64,000 bases of DNA from Nonomuraea glycinis (GCF_014646515.1 NZ_BMNK01000003.1:515456-579455), one strand, 5' to 3'. Shown: positions 26,203 to 34,853, counted from the first letter of the stretch. Notes: generated by a model not told the origin, from the sequence alone. Translations and numbers: made by a program.

Positions 26203-27510
26203 CTACAGGTCGAACCGGCTCAGCACCTTCCTGCCGTCCGTGACGATGACCTCGTAGTCGTCGACCTTGTAGTTGTCGCGGGTGGCCAGGGCGAGCTCGT
26301 CGTCGCCGTCGCCGTCGTAGTCCCCCGCCGCCAGCGGCGCGGCCCCGCCCACCCCGGCGATCCCGCCACCGGCGCGCAGACCGCCCGTGCCGCCCCAGAA
26401 GACGCGGATCGGACGGCGTGCCCCGCCGAAGGCGAGGTCGTCGCGGCCGTCCCCGTTGAAGTCACCGGCGACCGCCTGGCCCGCGGTGCCGGTGAACTCG
26501 TGGGTACGGCCATCCCCGTAATAGACGGTCAACGTCTTGTCGACCGAAGGAGCCTCGGTCTCGTATCCGGGCTCGTCGTTGCGGCTGCCGTCGTCGCCGA
26601 CGGCCACGTCCCTGGTGCCGTCGCCGTCGAAGTCGCCGAACGCGGCCGCCATCCCCTTGTTCAGCCTGCGCCCCTCCTTGGCCAGGCCGCCGGGCCCGGC
26701 GTCGAGCAGCCAGCCGGAGGTCTGCTCCCCGTCGTCGCCCTGGTAGACGATCAGCCCGGTCGCCCGCCGCCCGTCGATCCGGTCCACGGTCATCCGCCAG
26801 AAGTTCGAGCCGGTCGGCGACGGCTGGACGCTCTCGCGGGCGGCGACTCCCGCGCGGGTGAAGGGGCCGTACAGGATCGTCAGGCTTGTGTCGTTCTGGC
26901 CGCTGGGGGTGGACATCGCCACGTCTGCGGCGCCGTCGCCGTTGAAGTCGCCCGCGACCGTACGGTACGACGCCACGTCGCTCTGGCCGGGCAGCGGGAT
27001 CGGGGTCGGGGGCAGGCCGGTGTCGATGCCGCGCCGGCCGCCCCAGAAGATGTGCGGACGCATGCGCTCGGCGTCGCTCGCCCGGCCGTAGCCGAGGATG
27101 TCGCCGAAGCCGTCGCCGTCGAGGTCGGCCCGGACGCCCACGTCGATCAACCAGGACCAGAACGTCTTCGACGGGACGACCGTCCGCCCGCGCCGGTCCA
27201 GGCCCTGGGCGGAGCCATGGACGATCACGAGGTCGTGCACGTCCACGCGGGGAAGGTCGACTTCGACGACCAGGTCCGCGCGACCGTCGCCGTTGACGTC
27301 GTCGGCCCGCGCCGCAGCGGCACGAGCCGCGCCCGAGGAACGGGCGACGGACGCGGAAGCCTCGGGCGCGGCCGTCGGGCCGGCGACGGACGCGGAACCC
27401 GTGGGCGTGGCCGAGGAGGCGGCCTGGCGCTCAGGCTGCGGCCCACCACCACATCCCGCCAGCAAGCCCGGCAAAGCCAGCCAGATCATCATTCTACGCA
27501 GGTCAGGCAC
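26203..27510 (-). CDS. FG-GAP/VCBS repeat lipoprotein
   Basis: A 435-residue exported protein. The lipobox is LLAGC after RRMMIWLALPG, giving membrane anchorage after cleavage. A Ser/Ala-rich linker leads into a seven-bladed-propeller-like region with six calcium-binding loops such as DVNGDGRADL, DLDGDGFGDI, DFNGDGAADV, DFDGDGTRDV and DFNGDGRDDL. The family is found in extracellular proteins of filamentous actinomycetes; ligand and role are unknown. I use GTG 27510, which gives a well-formed lipoprotein signal. It is divergent from an HTH regulator gene. Confidence 0.88.
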   Translation of the reverse strand: MPDLRRMMIWLALPGLLAGCGGGPQPERQAASSATPTGSASVAGPTAAPEASASVARSSGAARAAAARADDVNGDGRADLVVEVDLPRVDVHDLVIVHGSAQGLDRRGRTVVPSKTFWSWLIDVGVRADLDGDGFGDILGYGRASDAERMRPHIFWGGRRGIDTGLPPTPIPLPGQSDVASYRTVAGDFNGDGAADVAMSTPSGQNDTSLTILYGPFTRAGVAARESVQPSPTGSNFWRMTVDRIDGRRATGLIVYQGDDGEQTSGWLLDAGPGGLAKEGRRLNKGMAAAFGDFDGDGTRDVAVGDDGSRNDEPGYETEAPSVDKTLTVYYGDGRTHEFTGTAGQAVAGDFNGDGRDDLAFGGARRPIRVFWGGTGGLRAGGGIAGVGGAAPLAAGDYDGDGDDELALATRDNYKVDDYEVIVTDGRKVLSRFDL

Positions 27511-27636
27511 GGCACCTAGTGTGCCCGCCTCCCCGGGGTCATGGCTCTGGTTCACGGACCGGAAGTTCGATCAGCGCCTGTGAGGTCGACCAGGCGGCTC
27601 ATCGGGATCGGATCCGGAAGAAGCAGGTGGGGCAGA

Positions 27637-28467
27637 ATGGGGTTCATGCTGGAGCATGGTTCCCTGGCGACTTTGTTGCGAGCGTGGCGGGAGCGGGCGG
27701 ACCCTGTCGCGGCCGGTCTCGGCGGAGGGGAACGGCGGCGGGCCAAGGGGCTGCGCCGCGAGGAGCTGGCGGAGCTCGCCGGGGTGTCGGTCGACTACAT
27801 CAAGCGCCTTGAGCAGGGTCGCGGCCATCCGTCCGCCGGGGTGGTGAACTCCTTGTCCCGCGCGCTGGGACTGGATCGCGCGGACTACGAGTACCTGTGC
27901 GCGGTCGCGGGACACGCTCCCGCTGACGGGCTGGTGCCACGCCACGTCGGTCCCGGGCCACGACGCCTGCTCGAGCGGCTGGACGGCGTGCCGGTGTGCC
28001 TGTGTGATGCCGCGTGGACGGTGCTCGCCTGGAATCCGGCCTGGGCGGCGCTGCAATGCGGACCGTCGACGGGGCATCGGTGGGACCGCAACGTGGCATG
28101 GCGTGCCTTCACCGAGATTCCCGGGCCGACACGGCGGACGCCCGAGCGGCGGGCGAGGTTCGCATCGACGCTGGTGGCCGATCTCCGTGCTGCCCTGCTG
28201 CGCTATCCGGCCGATGACCAGGTGGCGGCGCTGGTCGGTGACCTCAGGCGGGCGAGCGGGACCTTCGCCGAGCTCTGGGAGAGCGGGTCTACAGCCCGGT
28301 ATCACGATGACCAGGTGACCATCGATCATCCGGTGGTGGGCGAGTTCACCGCCGACTGCGACCTGCTCACCTTCCGCGATGGCGATCTGCGGGCCATCGT
28401 CTTCACGGCCGAAGCCGGCTCGGGCGATGCCGGGCGCCTCCGCGACGCCGCCCTGCCGGCACCGTGA
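27637..28467 (+). CDS. XRE-type regulator with MmyB-like ligand domain
   Basis: A 276-residue regulator of the same family as the one at 23757-24542. The HTH is RRRAKGLRREELAELAGVSV with YIKRLEQGRGHPS, and the C-terminal MmyB-like domain has WTVLAWNPAWAAL and IDHPVVGEFTADCDLL. AGGTGGGG at 27625-27632 supports ATG 27637. It reads toward the ATPase-nuclease gene 130 bp downstream. A fragment matching its 3' end reappears after that ATPase gene, so its natural downstream partner may have been the NTF2-like gene. Confidence 0.9.
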   Translation: MGFMLEHGSLATLLRAWRERADPVAAGLGGGERRRAKGLRREELAELAGVSVDYIKRLEQGRGHPSAGVVNSLSRALGLDRADYEYLCAVAGHAPADGLVPRHVGPGPRRLLERLDGVPVCLCDAAWTVLAWNPAWAALQCGPSTGHRWDRNVAWRAFTEIPGPTRRTPERRARFASTLVADLRAALLRYPADDQVAALVGDLRRASGTFAELWESGSTARYHDDQVTIDHPVVGEFTADCDLLTFRDGDLRAIVFTAEAGSGDAGRLRDAALPAP

Positions 28468-28551
28468 GCCGAAGCAGGTACAGGTTGGCCACGACCACTC
28501 GGCGGCGCACCACCCGTGGCAGAGCTTCACCGGGCGGGATCGGGTGCGGGG
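28446..28551 (+). repeat. Left direct repeats before ATPase copy 1, including an NTF2-like gene fragment
   Basis: 28446-28503 (the HTH 3' end and beyond) is similar to 30242-30302, about 80 percent by eye. 28506-28551 matches 30461-30506 inside the NTF2-like gene at 40 of 46 positions and would encode HHPxxSFxGRDRVR. Both indicate that sequence on either side of the ATPase gene was duplicated. Confidence 0.75.
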
Positions 28552-28597
28552 CGGATCAGCGTACCAAGTGACTGACACGGCGACTCGATGACATTAT

Positions 28598-30202
28598 GTG
28601 ATCGTGATCCCACCCAGAGCGAGGTTCTTCAACACCGCCGGCCCGTGCGACCCTCAACGCCACTACATGCTGCCCCCTACGCCGCGGCTTCCCAGGGCAC
28701 GAGCACTGATCGACATGGATCGCTATTTCGTGGTTCACGCGCCCCGGCAGACCGGCAAGACGACAGGTCTGCGCACCCTGGCGTCCGAGTTGACGGCCGA
28801 GGGGGACGTCGCAGCCCTGGCGTTCTCCTGCGAACGAGCCAAGGTGGCCCGCGACGACGTCGGCTGGGGGGAGTCGATGCTGCTGGACTCGATCCGTGCG
28901 GCCGCCGAGCGATCGGGCTGGCCGGAAGAACTGCTGCCCCCGGATCCCTGGCCGCAGGCCACACCGGGCAGCCGAATCGACGTCGCGCTGAGCGACTGGT
29001 GCCGTCGCAGCCCGCGCCGGGTGGTGCTGTTCTTCGACGAGATCGACGCCTTGCAGGGCGACAGCCTGGTCAGCTTCCTCTGCCAGCTCAGAGACGGCCA
29101 CAACGCCCGGCCCGACGGGCACCCGTTCCCCACGTCCGTGATTCTGTGCGGACTGCGCGACGTCCGCGACTACAAGATCGCCGTAGGCGCCGATCCGGGC
29201 CGGTGCAATCCCACCAGCCCGTTCAACATCGTCTCCGAATCGCTGCGTCTGGGTGACTTCACCACCGACGAGATCGCCGAGCTGTACGACCAGCACACGC
29301 AGGCCACCGGCCAGGAGTTCACCAAGGACGCGGTGGACCGGGCGTTCGAGCTGACGCAGGGACAACCGTGGCTGGTCAACGCCCTCGCCTACGAGATCAC
29401 CTTCGAGATGGGCGTGACCGGCGACATCACCGCAGGGCAGGTGGATACGGCCAAGGAGCGGTTGATCCGGGGGCGCGCCACCCACCTCGACGCGCTGGTG
29501 GCCCGGCTGCACGAACCCCGGGTCAAGCGGGTGATCGAACCGATCGTGGCCGGGTCGCTCCCCGAGGTCGACCTCACCTTCTCCGACGCGCTGTCGTACG
29601 TCCGCGACCTGGGCCTGATCAAAGAAAGACCTCCGCTGGAGGTGGCGAACCCGATCTATCGGGAGGTCATCCTGCGGATGCTGGGCGATCCGGCGGAACA
29701 GTACGTGATGGCCGATCCGTACAGTTTCGTCCTGCCGGACGGCCGGTTCGACCTGCCGCGCCTCCTGCAGGAGTTCGTCGTGTTCTGGCGCGAGCACGGC
29801 GAATACCTCATCCGCCAGGAGGGCTACCACGAGGCCGCCTGCCAGATCATCCTCATGGCCTTCCTGCACCGGCTGGTCAACGGCGGCGGCCAACTCGACC
29901 GCGAGTACGCCGCCGGCACCAAACGCCTGGACGTGCTGATCCGCTGGCCCCACACCGGCCCAGAAGGCGAACGGCTGACGCAACGCGAGGCCATGGAACT
30001 GAAGGTCTGGCAGGCCGGCAGGAACGACCCGCTGCCCGACGGTCTCGCCCAGCTCGACGGGTATTTGGACCGGCTCACCCTCTCCACCGGCGTGCTCGTC
30101 ATCTTCGACCGGCGCCCCGAAGCCCCGGCCTGGAACGAACGCGGCGGTTTCGAGCAGACGACCACCCCGTCCGGCCGCCAGGTCACCGTCCTGCGCGCAT
30201 AG
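28598..30202 (+). CDS. AAA-like ATPase with C-terminal PD-(D/E)XK nuclease domain, copy 1
   Basis: A 534-residue protein. The N-terminus RARFFNTAGPCDP and HYMLPPTPRLP is followed by Walker A APRQTGKTT (about residues 49-57), Walker B VVLFFDEIDAL, a sensor-like VILCGLRDVRDY and a winged-helix-like region. The C-terminal domain has the PD-(D/E)XK pattern: RLDVLIRWP (Asp), MELKVW (E-x-K) and a downstream QLDGYL helix. The architecture matches AAA-ATPase-like/PDDEXK_9 proteins. A same-length paralogue lies at 59573-61177 with a near-identical 3' half. The GTG start at 28598 aligns exactly with the paralogue start. Function is unknown; such fusions are suspected in conflict or mobile-element biology. 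Confidence 0.85.
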   Translation: MIVIPPRARFFNTAGPCDPQRHYMLPPTPRLPRARALIDMDRYFVVHAPRQTGKTTGLRTLASELTAEGDVAALAFSCERAKVARDDVGWGESMLLDSIRAAAERSGWPEELLPPDPWPQATPGSRIDVALSDWCRRSPRRVVLFFDEIDALQGDSLVSFLCQLRDGHNARPDGHPFPTSVILCGLRDVRDYKIAVGADPGRCNPTSPFNIVSESLRLGDFTTDEIAELYDQHTQATGQEFTKDAVDRAFELTQGQPWLVNALAYEITFEMGVTGDITAGQVDTAKERLIRGRATHLDALVARLHEPRVKRVIEPIVAGSLPEVDLTFSDALSYVRDLGLIKERPPLEVANPIYREVILRMLGDPAEQYVMADPYSFVLPDGRFDLPRLLQEFVVFWREHGEYLIRQEGYHEAACQIILMAFLHRLVNGGGQLDREYAAGTKRLDVLIRWPHTGPEGERLTQREAMELKVWQAGRNDPLPDGLAQLDGYLDRLTLSTGVLVIFDRRPEAPAWNERGGFEQTTTPSGRQVTVLRA

Positions 30203-30241
30203 TACGGACGCTCAGCACTTCCAGCGCACTGACGATCAGCG

Positions 30242-30302
30242 CGTCGCCCTGCCGGCACTGTGAGCCGAAGGGGGCACAGGTTGGGCCACGACTGCTTGGC
30301 GG
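30242..30302 (+). repeat. Right direct repeat after ATPase copy 1
   Basis: This stretch resembles 28446-28503, including an in-frame ALPA-stop relic of the upstream HTH gene's last codons. It therefore appears to be a leftover HTH 3' end now placed between the ATPase gene and the NTF2-like gene. Confidence 0.7.
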
Positions 30303-30310
30303 TGGGCTGT

Positions 30311-30339
30311 CATGGTTGACGATCGTCACGTCGACCATG
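30311..30339. promoter_or_regulatory. Inverted repeat upstream of the NTF2-like gene
   Basis: CATGGTTGACG (30311-30321) and CGTCGACCATG (30329-30339) pair at 10 of 11 positions around a 7-bp spacer, 18 bp before the GTG start. A regulator-binding site is likely; which regulator is unknown. Confidence 0.55.
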
Positions 30340-30356
30340 ACCACGGGGAGAGAAGC

Positions 30357-30734
30357 GTGCACGCTACCGAGATTCTGGCCCGGATGGAAAGGGCTATTAA
30401 CGAGCACGACCTGGACGCGCTGGCCGACTGTTTCGCCGAGGACTACCGTTGTGAGGTGCCGCACCACCCGCAGCTGAGCTTCGTCGGGCGGGATCGGGTG
30501 CGGGCCAATTGGACCGGCCTGTTCGCGCATGTCCCGGACATGAAGGCGACCGTCCTGCAGTCGGTGGTGGACGGCGACCAAGTGTGGAGCGAGTGGGAGC
30601 TCAGCGGCAAGACCCGGGACGGAGACGATCATCTGGCCTGCGGGGTGGCCATCCTGCGCGCCCACGAGGGCCGTTTCATCTTCAGCAGGTTTTATCTGGA
30701 CAAGGTAGACACCGCTGACCCAGGTGTTTCCTGA
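30357..30734 (+). CDS. NTF2-like/SnoaL-fold protein
   Basis: A 125-residue cone-shaped alpha+beta-barrel protein of the nuclear transport factor 2-like superfamily: EILARMERAINEHDLDALAD, FAEDYRCEVP, FVGRDRVRANWTGLF, then strands VWSEWELSGK and GVAILRAHEGRFIFSRFYLD. The family includes cyclases, isomerases and ligand-binding proteins, so the reaction cannot be named. GGGGAGAG five bases upstream makes GTG 30357 the best start; an ATG at 30312 would lie inside the inverted repeat. It follows ATPase copy 1, as another NTF2-like gene follows copy 2. Confidence 0.87.
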   Translation: MHATEILARMERAINEHDLDALADCFAEDYRCEVPHHPQLSFVGRDRVRANWTGLFAHVPDMKATVLQSVVDGDQVWSEWELSGKTRDGDDHLACGVAILRAHEGRFIFSRFYLDKVDTADPGVS

Positions 30735-30744
30735 ACTACGAGGG

Positions 30745-30768
30745 CGTCCCGCCCGTCAGCGCGGGACG
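30745..30768. terminator. Bidirectional terminator hairpin
   Basis: CGTCCCGC (30745-30752) and GCGGGACG (30761-30768) are exact inverted repeats with an 8-nt loop between the convergent NTF2-like and glycosyltransferase genes. It overlaps the last codons of the latter. Confidence 0.55.
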
Positions 30769-32255
30769 TACGCGGACCACTGTCCCGGCCGGACGTCCGG
30801 CAGGTGCCGTCGCTCCCAGGTCAGGAGGAACGGTGCGGGAACCGGGCGGCCCCGGTCGACGGCGACGACCTGTTGTCCCGCGGCCGCGGCGTCGCGTACC
30901 GGCGCGGGCAGGTCGCTCTGCCCCGGCCAGGTCAGGACGGTGTGCCCTGCGCAGCCCATCCGGTAGGCGATCTTCACCGCCTGCTCGCCGTACACCAGGC
31001 ACGGAGGACGGACGCCCAGCCCCTCCAGCGCCCTCGCGACCAGGGCGTCGCCCTCTCGCTTGGCCAGCCGGGGGGCGACGATCGCGCCCAAGGTCCCGGC
31101 CTGCAGGGTCAGGTGCGCGAGGAAACCCGCGGTGACCAGGCAGGCGACGGCCCACCTCGGGGCTCTCCCCCGCGTGCGCCCCAGCAGCCCGACCGCGCCG
31201 TGCGCGATGGGGAAGGCCAGCAGCGCGTACGTGGGCAGCAGGAAGCGGGGGGCCGCGTACCCGACCAGGAAGATGTACGGCGCCGCCAGCGACCCGGCGA
31301 CCACGGCCGGCAGCAGGGAGTCGGCCCGGCGGGATGCGTACAGGCCGAGCAGGACGAGGACCGGGATCGCGCTCCACCACAGCACCCAGGACGGCTCGGC
31401 GGGACCGCAGTCCCCGGGCGGCCGGCAGAGGAGCGGGCCGTTCAGCGCCTGGGCATGGTCGGGCAGGGAGAAGTGCAGGCCGGTCTCGTTGGCGGCGCCG
31501 GCGGCGTGCCAGCGGGCGAGCAGACCGCCGAACCGCACGTACGCCTCGACGATCCAGTCCGCCCAGCCGACGACGAGGCCGGCGACCAGGGCGAGCAGCA
31601 CCGAGAGCCGCCGCCGTCCCGGCCAGGCCAGGGCGAGCGCCAGCGGCAGGACGAGCCACAGGCTGTCGGGAGGCCGCAGCAGAGCCACCGCCGCCACGCA
31701 CACCGCCAGCCCCACCAGAGCGCCGCGACCCCCGTCCGGCCCCGCCGCGCCACCGCGACCCCCGTCCGGCGGCACCACGTCAGCGCGACCGCCGTCCGGT
31801 CGTGTGCAGCGCAGGAAGAACCCGACGGCGGCCACCGCGCCGAGCGCCACCCACAGGTTCGGCATGACCTCGTTGCCGTAGAACAGCGTCAGCCACAGCG
31901 ACCCGAACAGCAGCGCGGCCAGCGGCACCACGGCTCCGGAACGCAGCCGCAGCCAGGTCCCGAACGACCCGTACAGCGCGAGCGCCGACAGCAGGCACAG
32001 GTACACCCGCAGGACGTCCGTCGAGGACGTCACCATCGTCACCGGCGCGACGATCAGGGTGATCCCACGGGCGCGAGGCGCGATGAACTCGGCCGCGGGC
32101 ACCCGGGGATCGACCTGGCTGACGTAGACCGTTTCGTCCCATCCCAGCCCCATGCCGGGGCCCACCGCGACCAGCTGGACCAGCCCGTAACAGGCGGCCA
32201 CCAGCATCAGCAGCGCCCGCCAGGGGTCGGCCCGCACCCACCTCGACACTCCCAT
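30756..32255 (-). CDS. GT-C fold membrane glycosyltransferase (family 39-like)
   Basis: A 499-residue polytopic membrane protein with about ten to twelve helices. The first extracytoplasmic loop carries GMGLGWDETVYVSQVDPR; the D-E pair after helix 1 is the usual catalytic/metal motif of polyprenyl-phosphate-dependent mannosyl- or arabinosyl-type transferases. A soluble C-terminal part (about residues 400-499) follows. ATG 32255 (MGVSRWVRADPW) has AAGG upstream. Three 10-residue PDGGR repeats lie in a central loop (31711-31800). Donor and acceptor are unknown; cell-envelope glycan or protein modification is likely. Confidence 0.82.
   Translation of the reverse strand: MGVSRWVRADPWRALLMLVAACYGLVQLVAVGPGMGLGWDETVYVSQVDPRVPAAEFIAPRARGITLIVAPVTMVTSSTDVLRVYLCLLSALALYGSFGTWLRLRSGAVVPLAALLFGSLWLTLFYGNEVMPNLWVALGAVAAVGFFLRCTRPDGGRADVVPPDGGRGGAAGPDGGRGALVGLAVCVAAVALLRPPDSLWLVLPLALALAWPGRRRLSVLLALVAGLVVGWADWIVEAYVRFGGLLARWHAAGAANETGLHFSLPDHAQALNGPLLCRPPGDCGPAEPSWVLWWSAIPVLVLLGLYASRRADSLLPAVVAGSLAAPYIFLVGYAAPRFLLPTYALLAFPIAHGAVGLLGRTRGRAPRWAVACLVTAGFLAHLTLQAGTLGAIVAPRLAKREGDALVARALEGLGVRPPCLVYGEQAVKIAYRMGCAGHTVLTWPGQSDLPAPVRDAAAAGQQVVAVDRGRPVPAPFLLTWERRHLPDVRPGQWSAYVPR
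31711..31800 (-). repeat. 30-bp in-frame tandem repeat in the glycosyltransferase gene
   Basis: GCGACCCCCGTCCGG-type cores start at 31725, 31755 and 31785, an exact 30-bp period. Each unit encodes a PDGGR-containing decapeptide in a loop between membrane helices. Confidence 0.85.
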
Positions 32256-32538
32256 GGGTGACCTTGTTAGCGCCGGACGCCGTGCGGGCGCGGGGACTTG
32301 CCTCAAGGGATGCGAAGTGATGACGAGGCGAAGCCCGATGGCCGCGTCAGTCCCTAAAATTACGGCCACATCTTCCCGCGTGCGGGATCAGTTCTGGCCG
32401 CGCATCCGCCGTGTTCGACGGGTTTCCCGCCCGCCCATGGCCCTGACAGACAGTTTGACATGACGACAACCCCAGGAGTGTGCTGAAGGTGTGGCTCTTA
32501 TCGCCGCACGTCAGTGACGGGATCTTCTTGGGGACGCC

Positions 32539-32814
32539 ATGGCGACGTACGCGTATCGCTGTCCGGACTGTGGGCCGTTCGAGGTGCGCCTGCCGATAGG
32601 GACCGCTGAGGCGGTCGCTGACTGCCCGGCGTGCCGCTCGCCGGCGCGTCGCGTCTTCACCGCGCCGAGCCTCGCGCGGCTGTCCCCGGCGATGTCCGCC
32701 GCGCTGACCCGCGCGGAAAAGAGTCAGGAAGCACCCGAGGTGGTCACGCGTGCCCCCGAGCGGCGGTGGCGAACACCGCAGCACCCGGCGCTGTCGCGCC
32801 TGCCTCGGCCTTGA
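32539..32814 (+). CDS. fmdB: FmdB family zinc-ribbon protein
   Basis: A 91-residue protein. The N-terminal zinc ribbon has CPDC and CPAC knuckles (YRCPDCGPFEVRLPIG, ADCPACRSPARRVFTAP), typical of FmdB, and a basic disordered tail. FmdB is thought to regulate formamidase expression in methylotrophs. It is the first gene of a three-gene set with the amide channel (43 bp later) and formamidase, which supports that role here. The ATG is preceded by GGGG. Confidence 0.9.
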   Translation: MATYAYRCPDCGPFEVRLPIGTAEAVADCPACRSPARRVFTAPSLARLSPAMSAALTRAEKSQEAPEVVTRAPERRWRTPQHPALSRLPRP

Positions 32815-32857
32815 GCGAACCCCACCGCCCGTCGCGGGCGCGAGGAGGTGTGTGTCC

Positions 32858-33520
32858 ATGGGGGCCGTCGGACTCCTGTACGTGGGCGCGGTGCTTTTCA
32901 TCAATGGCCTGATGCTCCTGGGAAAGGTCGAAGCACGCGCGGCAGGGATCTTCAATCTCTTCGTCGGAGCCCTGCAAGTGATCACCCCGACCCTGCTGAT
33001 CGTCTTCAACCCCGGCGACCCGGCCACGCTCCTGAACGCGTCGGGGCTCTACCTCTTCGGGTTCACCTATCTTTATGTGGGGATCAATCTGCTCGGCGGA
33101 TTCGACTCCACCGGGGTCGGCTATTTCTCGCTCTTCGTGGCCATCATGGCGCTCGGATATTCCTACGCCAACTTCCAGCTCCTCGGCGATCCGGCCTTCG
33201 GAGTCATCTGGCTCTACTGGTCCTTCCTGTGGGCGCTCTTCTTCGTCCTGCTCGGTTTGAAGAACACGCGGATCACCCGGTACACCGGCTGGGTCGCGGC
33301 CATCCAGGGCTGGGTCACGGCGGCGATCCCGGCATTCCTGACGCTCACCGGATATTGGGTCAGCGGCACCCTGACCGCGATCGTTCTCGCCGTATTCGGC
33401 GTGGTGGTGTTCGCCGTGCTGTGGCCGCTGACGAGAGGCGGGGAGCCGGCCGGCGAAACGTCGGGAACGCAGGAGCCGACCAGGCTGGAGGAGCGCACCC
33501 ATCGCTTCCGCCGCACATGA
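32858..33520 (+). CDS. amiS: AmiS/UreI family amide/urea channel
   Basis: A 220-residue inner-membrane channel with six to seven hydrophobic helices (GLLYVGAVLFINGLMLLGK; AAGIFNLFVGALQVITP; LYLFGFTYLYVGIN; SYANFQLLGDPAFGVIWLYW; continuing to about residue 190). The FTYLYVG and YWSFLWALFF motifs fit AmiS/UreI proton-gated amide or urea channels. GAGGAGGTG ends 7 bases before ATG 32858. It lies between fmdB and the formamidase gene, so it probably imports formamide or other short amides. Confidence 0.92.
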   Translation: MGAVGLLYVGAVLFINGLMLLGKVEARAAGIFNLFVGALQVITPTLLIVFNPGDPATLLNASGLYLFGFTYLYVGINLLGGFDSTGVGYFSLFVAIMALGYSYANFQLLGDPAFGVIWLYWSFLWALFFVLLGLKNTRITRYTGWVAAIQGWVTAAIPAFLTLTGYWVSGTLTAIVLAVFGVVVFAVLWPLTRGGEPAGETSGTQEPTRLEERTHRFRRT

Positions 33521-33582
33521 GGGGGTGAGGCGACGACAACGACCGCGAAAGGAGCCATCGACACAGGAGGGGGAGAGCCGTC

Positions 33583-34830
33583 ATGCCGAAAGTAGTTTTC
33601 AGCGTCGACCAGTCGAAGCCGATGAAGGATCAGGCGACCCCGGGGCACAACCGCTGGCACCCGGACGTTCCCGTGGCGGAAATGGTACGGCCCGGCGAGG
33701 AGTTCCGGGTCGAATGCCGTGAGTGGACGGACGCCCAGATAGGCAACAACGATTCCGCGAACGACGTACGGGATGTCGATCTGAGTTACGCGCACATGCT
33801 GAGCGGGCCCATCGGCGTCGAAGGAGCCGAGCCAGGAGACCTCCTCATCGTCGACATCCTCGACCTCGGCGCGGTGCCGCAGCAGGCCGGGGACGCACCA
33901 GGACAGGGCTGGGGCTATACCGGCATCTTCGCCAAGCAGAACGGCGGCGGATTCCTGACCGACTACTTCCCCGACTCGTACAAGGCGATCTGGGATTTCC
34001 ACGGTCAGGTCGCGACCTCTCGTCACCTGCCGGGAGTCCGGTACACCGGAATCACCCACCCGGGTCTTTTCGGGACCGCTCCGTCGGCCGCATTGCTGAG
34101 CTCCTGGAACCGCCGGGAGCAGGCGCTCATCGACACCGACCCGCAACGCGTACCGCCGCTCGGCCTGCCACCGATGCCCGAGCACACGCTGGCCGGCACC
34201 GCGAGCGGCGACATGGCGCAGCAGATCGCCGCTGAGGGAGCACGCACCGTGCCCGCGCGGGAGAACGGCGGCAACCACGACATCAAGAACTTCACCCGCG
34301 GCGCCCGGGTCTTCTACCCGGTCCACGTCCGTGACGCCAAACTCTCCGGAGGCGATCTGCACTTCAGCCAGGGCGACGGGGAAATCACCTTCTGCGGCGC
34401 CATCGAGATGGGTGGCTACATCGATTTCCACGTCGATCTCATCAAGGGCGGCATGGAGAAGTACGGCGTCACCACCAACCCGCTCTTCATGCCGGGAAAC
34501 GTGGAGCCGCGATACTCCGAGTTCCTCTCGTTCATCGGGATCTCGGTGGACCATGACACCGACACCAACTACTACCTCGACGCGACGGTGGCCTACCGCA
34601 GGGCCTGCCTCAACGCCGTCGAATATCTCAAGAGGTGGGGCTACAGCGGGGAACAGGCCTATCTGCTCCTCGGCTCGGCGCCGATCGAAGGGCGGGTCAG
34701 CGGGATCGTCGACATTCCCAACGCCTGCTGCTCGCTCTACCTGCCCACCGCGATCTTCGACTTCGACGTACGTCCGAACATGGAAGGGCCCGTGCGGCAG
34801 GACCGTGGGATGTGCGCGGTGACGAGTTGA
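33583..34830 (+). CDS. fmdA: Formamidase (FmdA/AmdA family)
   Basis: A 415-residue cytoplasmic amidase hydrolysing formamide to formate and ammonia. Family motifs are clear: SVDQSKPMKDQATPGHNRWH at the N-terminus, EEFRVECREWTDAQIGN, HPGLFGTAPS, ENGGNHDIKNF and SQGDGEITFCGAIEMGG. The length is standard for formamidase. The ribosome-binding site is a strong GGAGGGGGAG run. As the last gene of the fmdB-amiS-fmdA set it allows nitrogen scavenging from formamide; regulation by nitrogen status is likely but no GlnR site was recognised. Confidence 0.95.
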   Translation: MPKVVFSVDQSKPMKDQATPGHNRWHPDVPVAEMVRPGEEFRVECREWTDAQIGNNDSANDVRDVDLSYAHMLSGPIGVEGAEPGDLLIVDILDLGAVPQQAGDAPGQGWGYTGIFAKQNGGGFLTDYFPDSYKAIWDFHGQVATSRHLPGVRYTGITHPGLFGTAPSAALLSSWNRREQALIDTDPQRVPPLGLPPMPEHTLAGTASGDMAQQIAAEGARTVPARENGGNHDIKNFTRGARVFYPVHVRDAKLSGGDLHFSQGDGEITFCGAIEMGGYIDFHVDLIKGGMEKYGVTTNPLFMPGNVEPRYSEFLSFIGISVDHDTDTNYYLDATVAYRRACLNAVEYLKRWGYSGEQAYLLLGSAPIEGRVSGIVDIPNACCSLYLPTAIFDFDVRPNMEGPVRQDRGMCAVTS

Positions 34831-34853
34831 GGGGAGAGCGCCGGGGCGTCCAC

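Noticed and set aside
32256..32538. A GlnR box before the formamide operon
   Set aside because: Nitrogen control would make sense, but no GTnAC-n6-GnAAC-like pair could be found with confidence.
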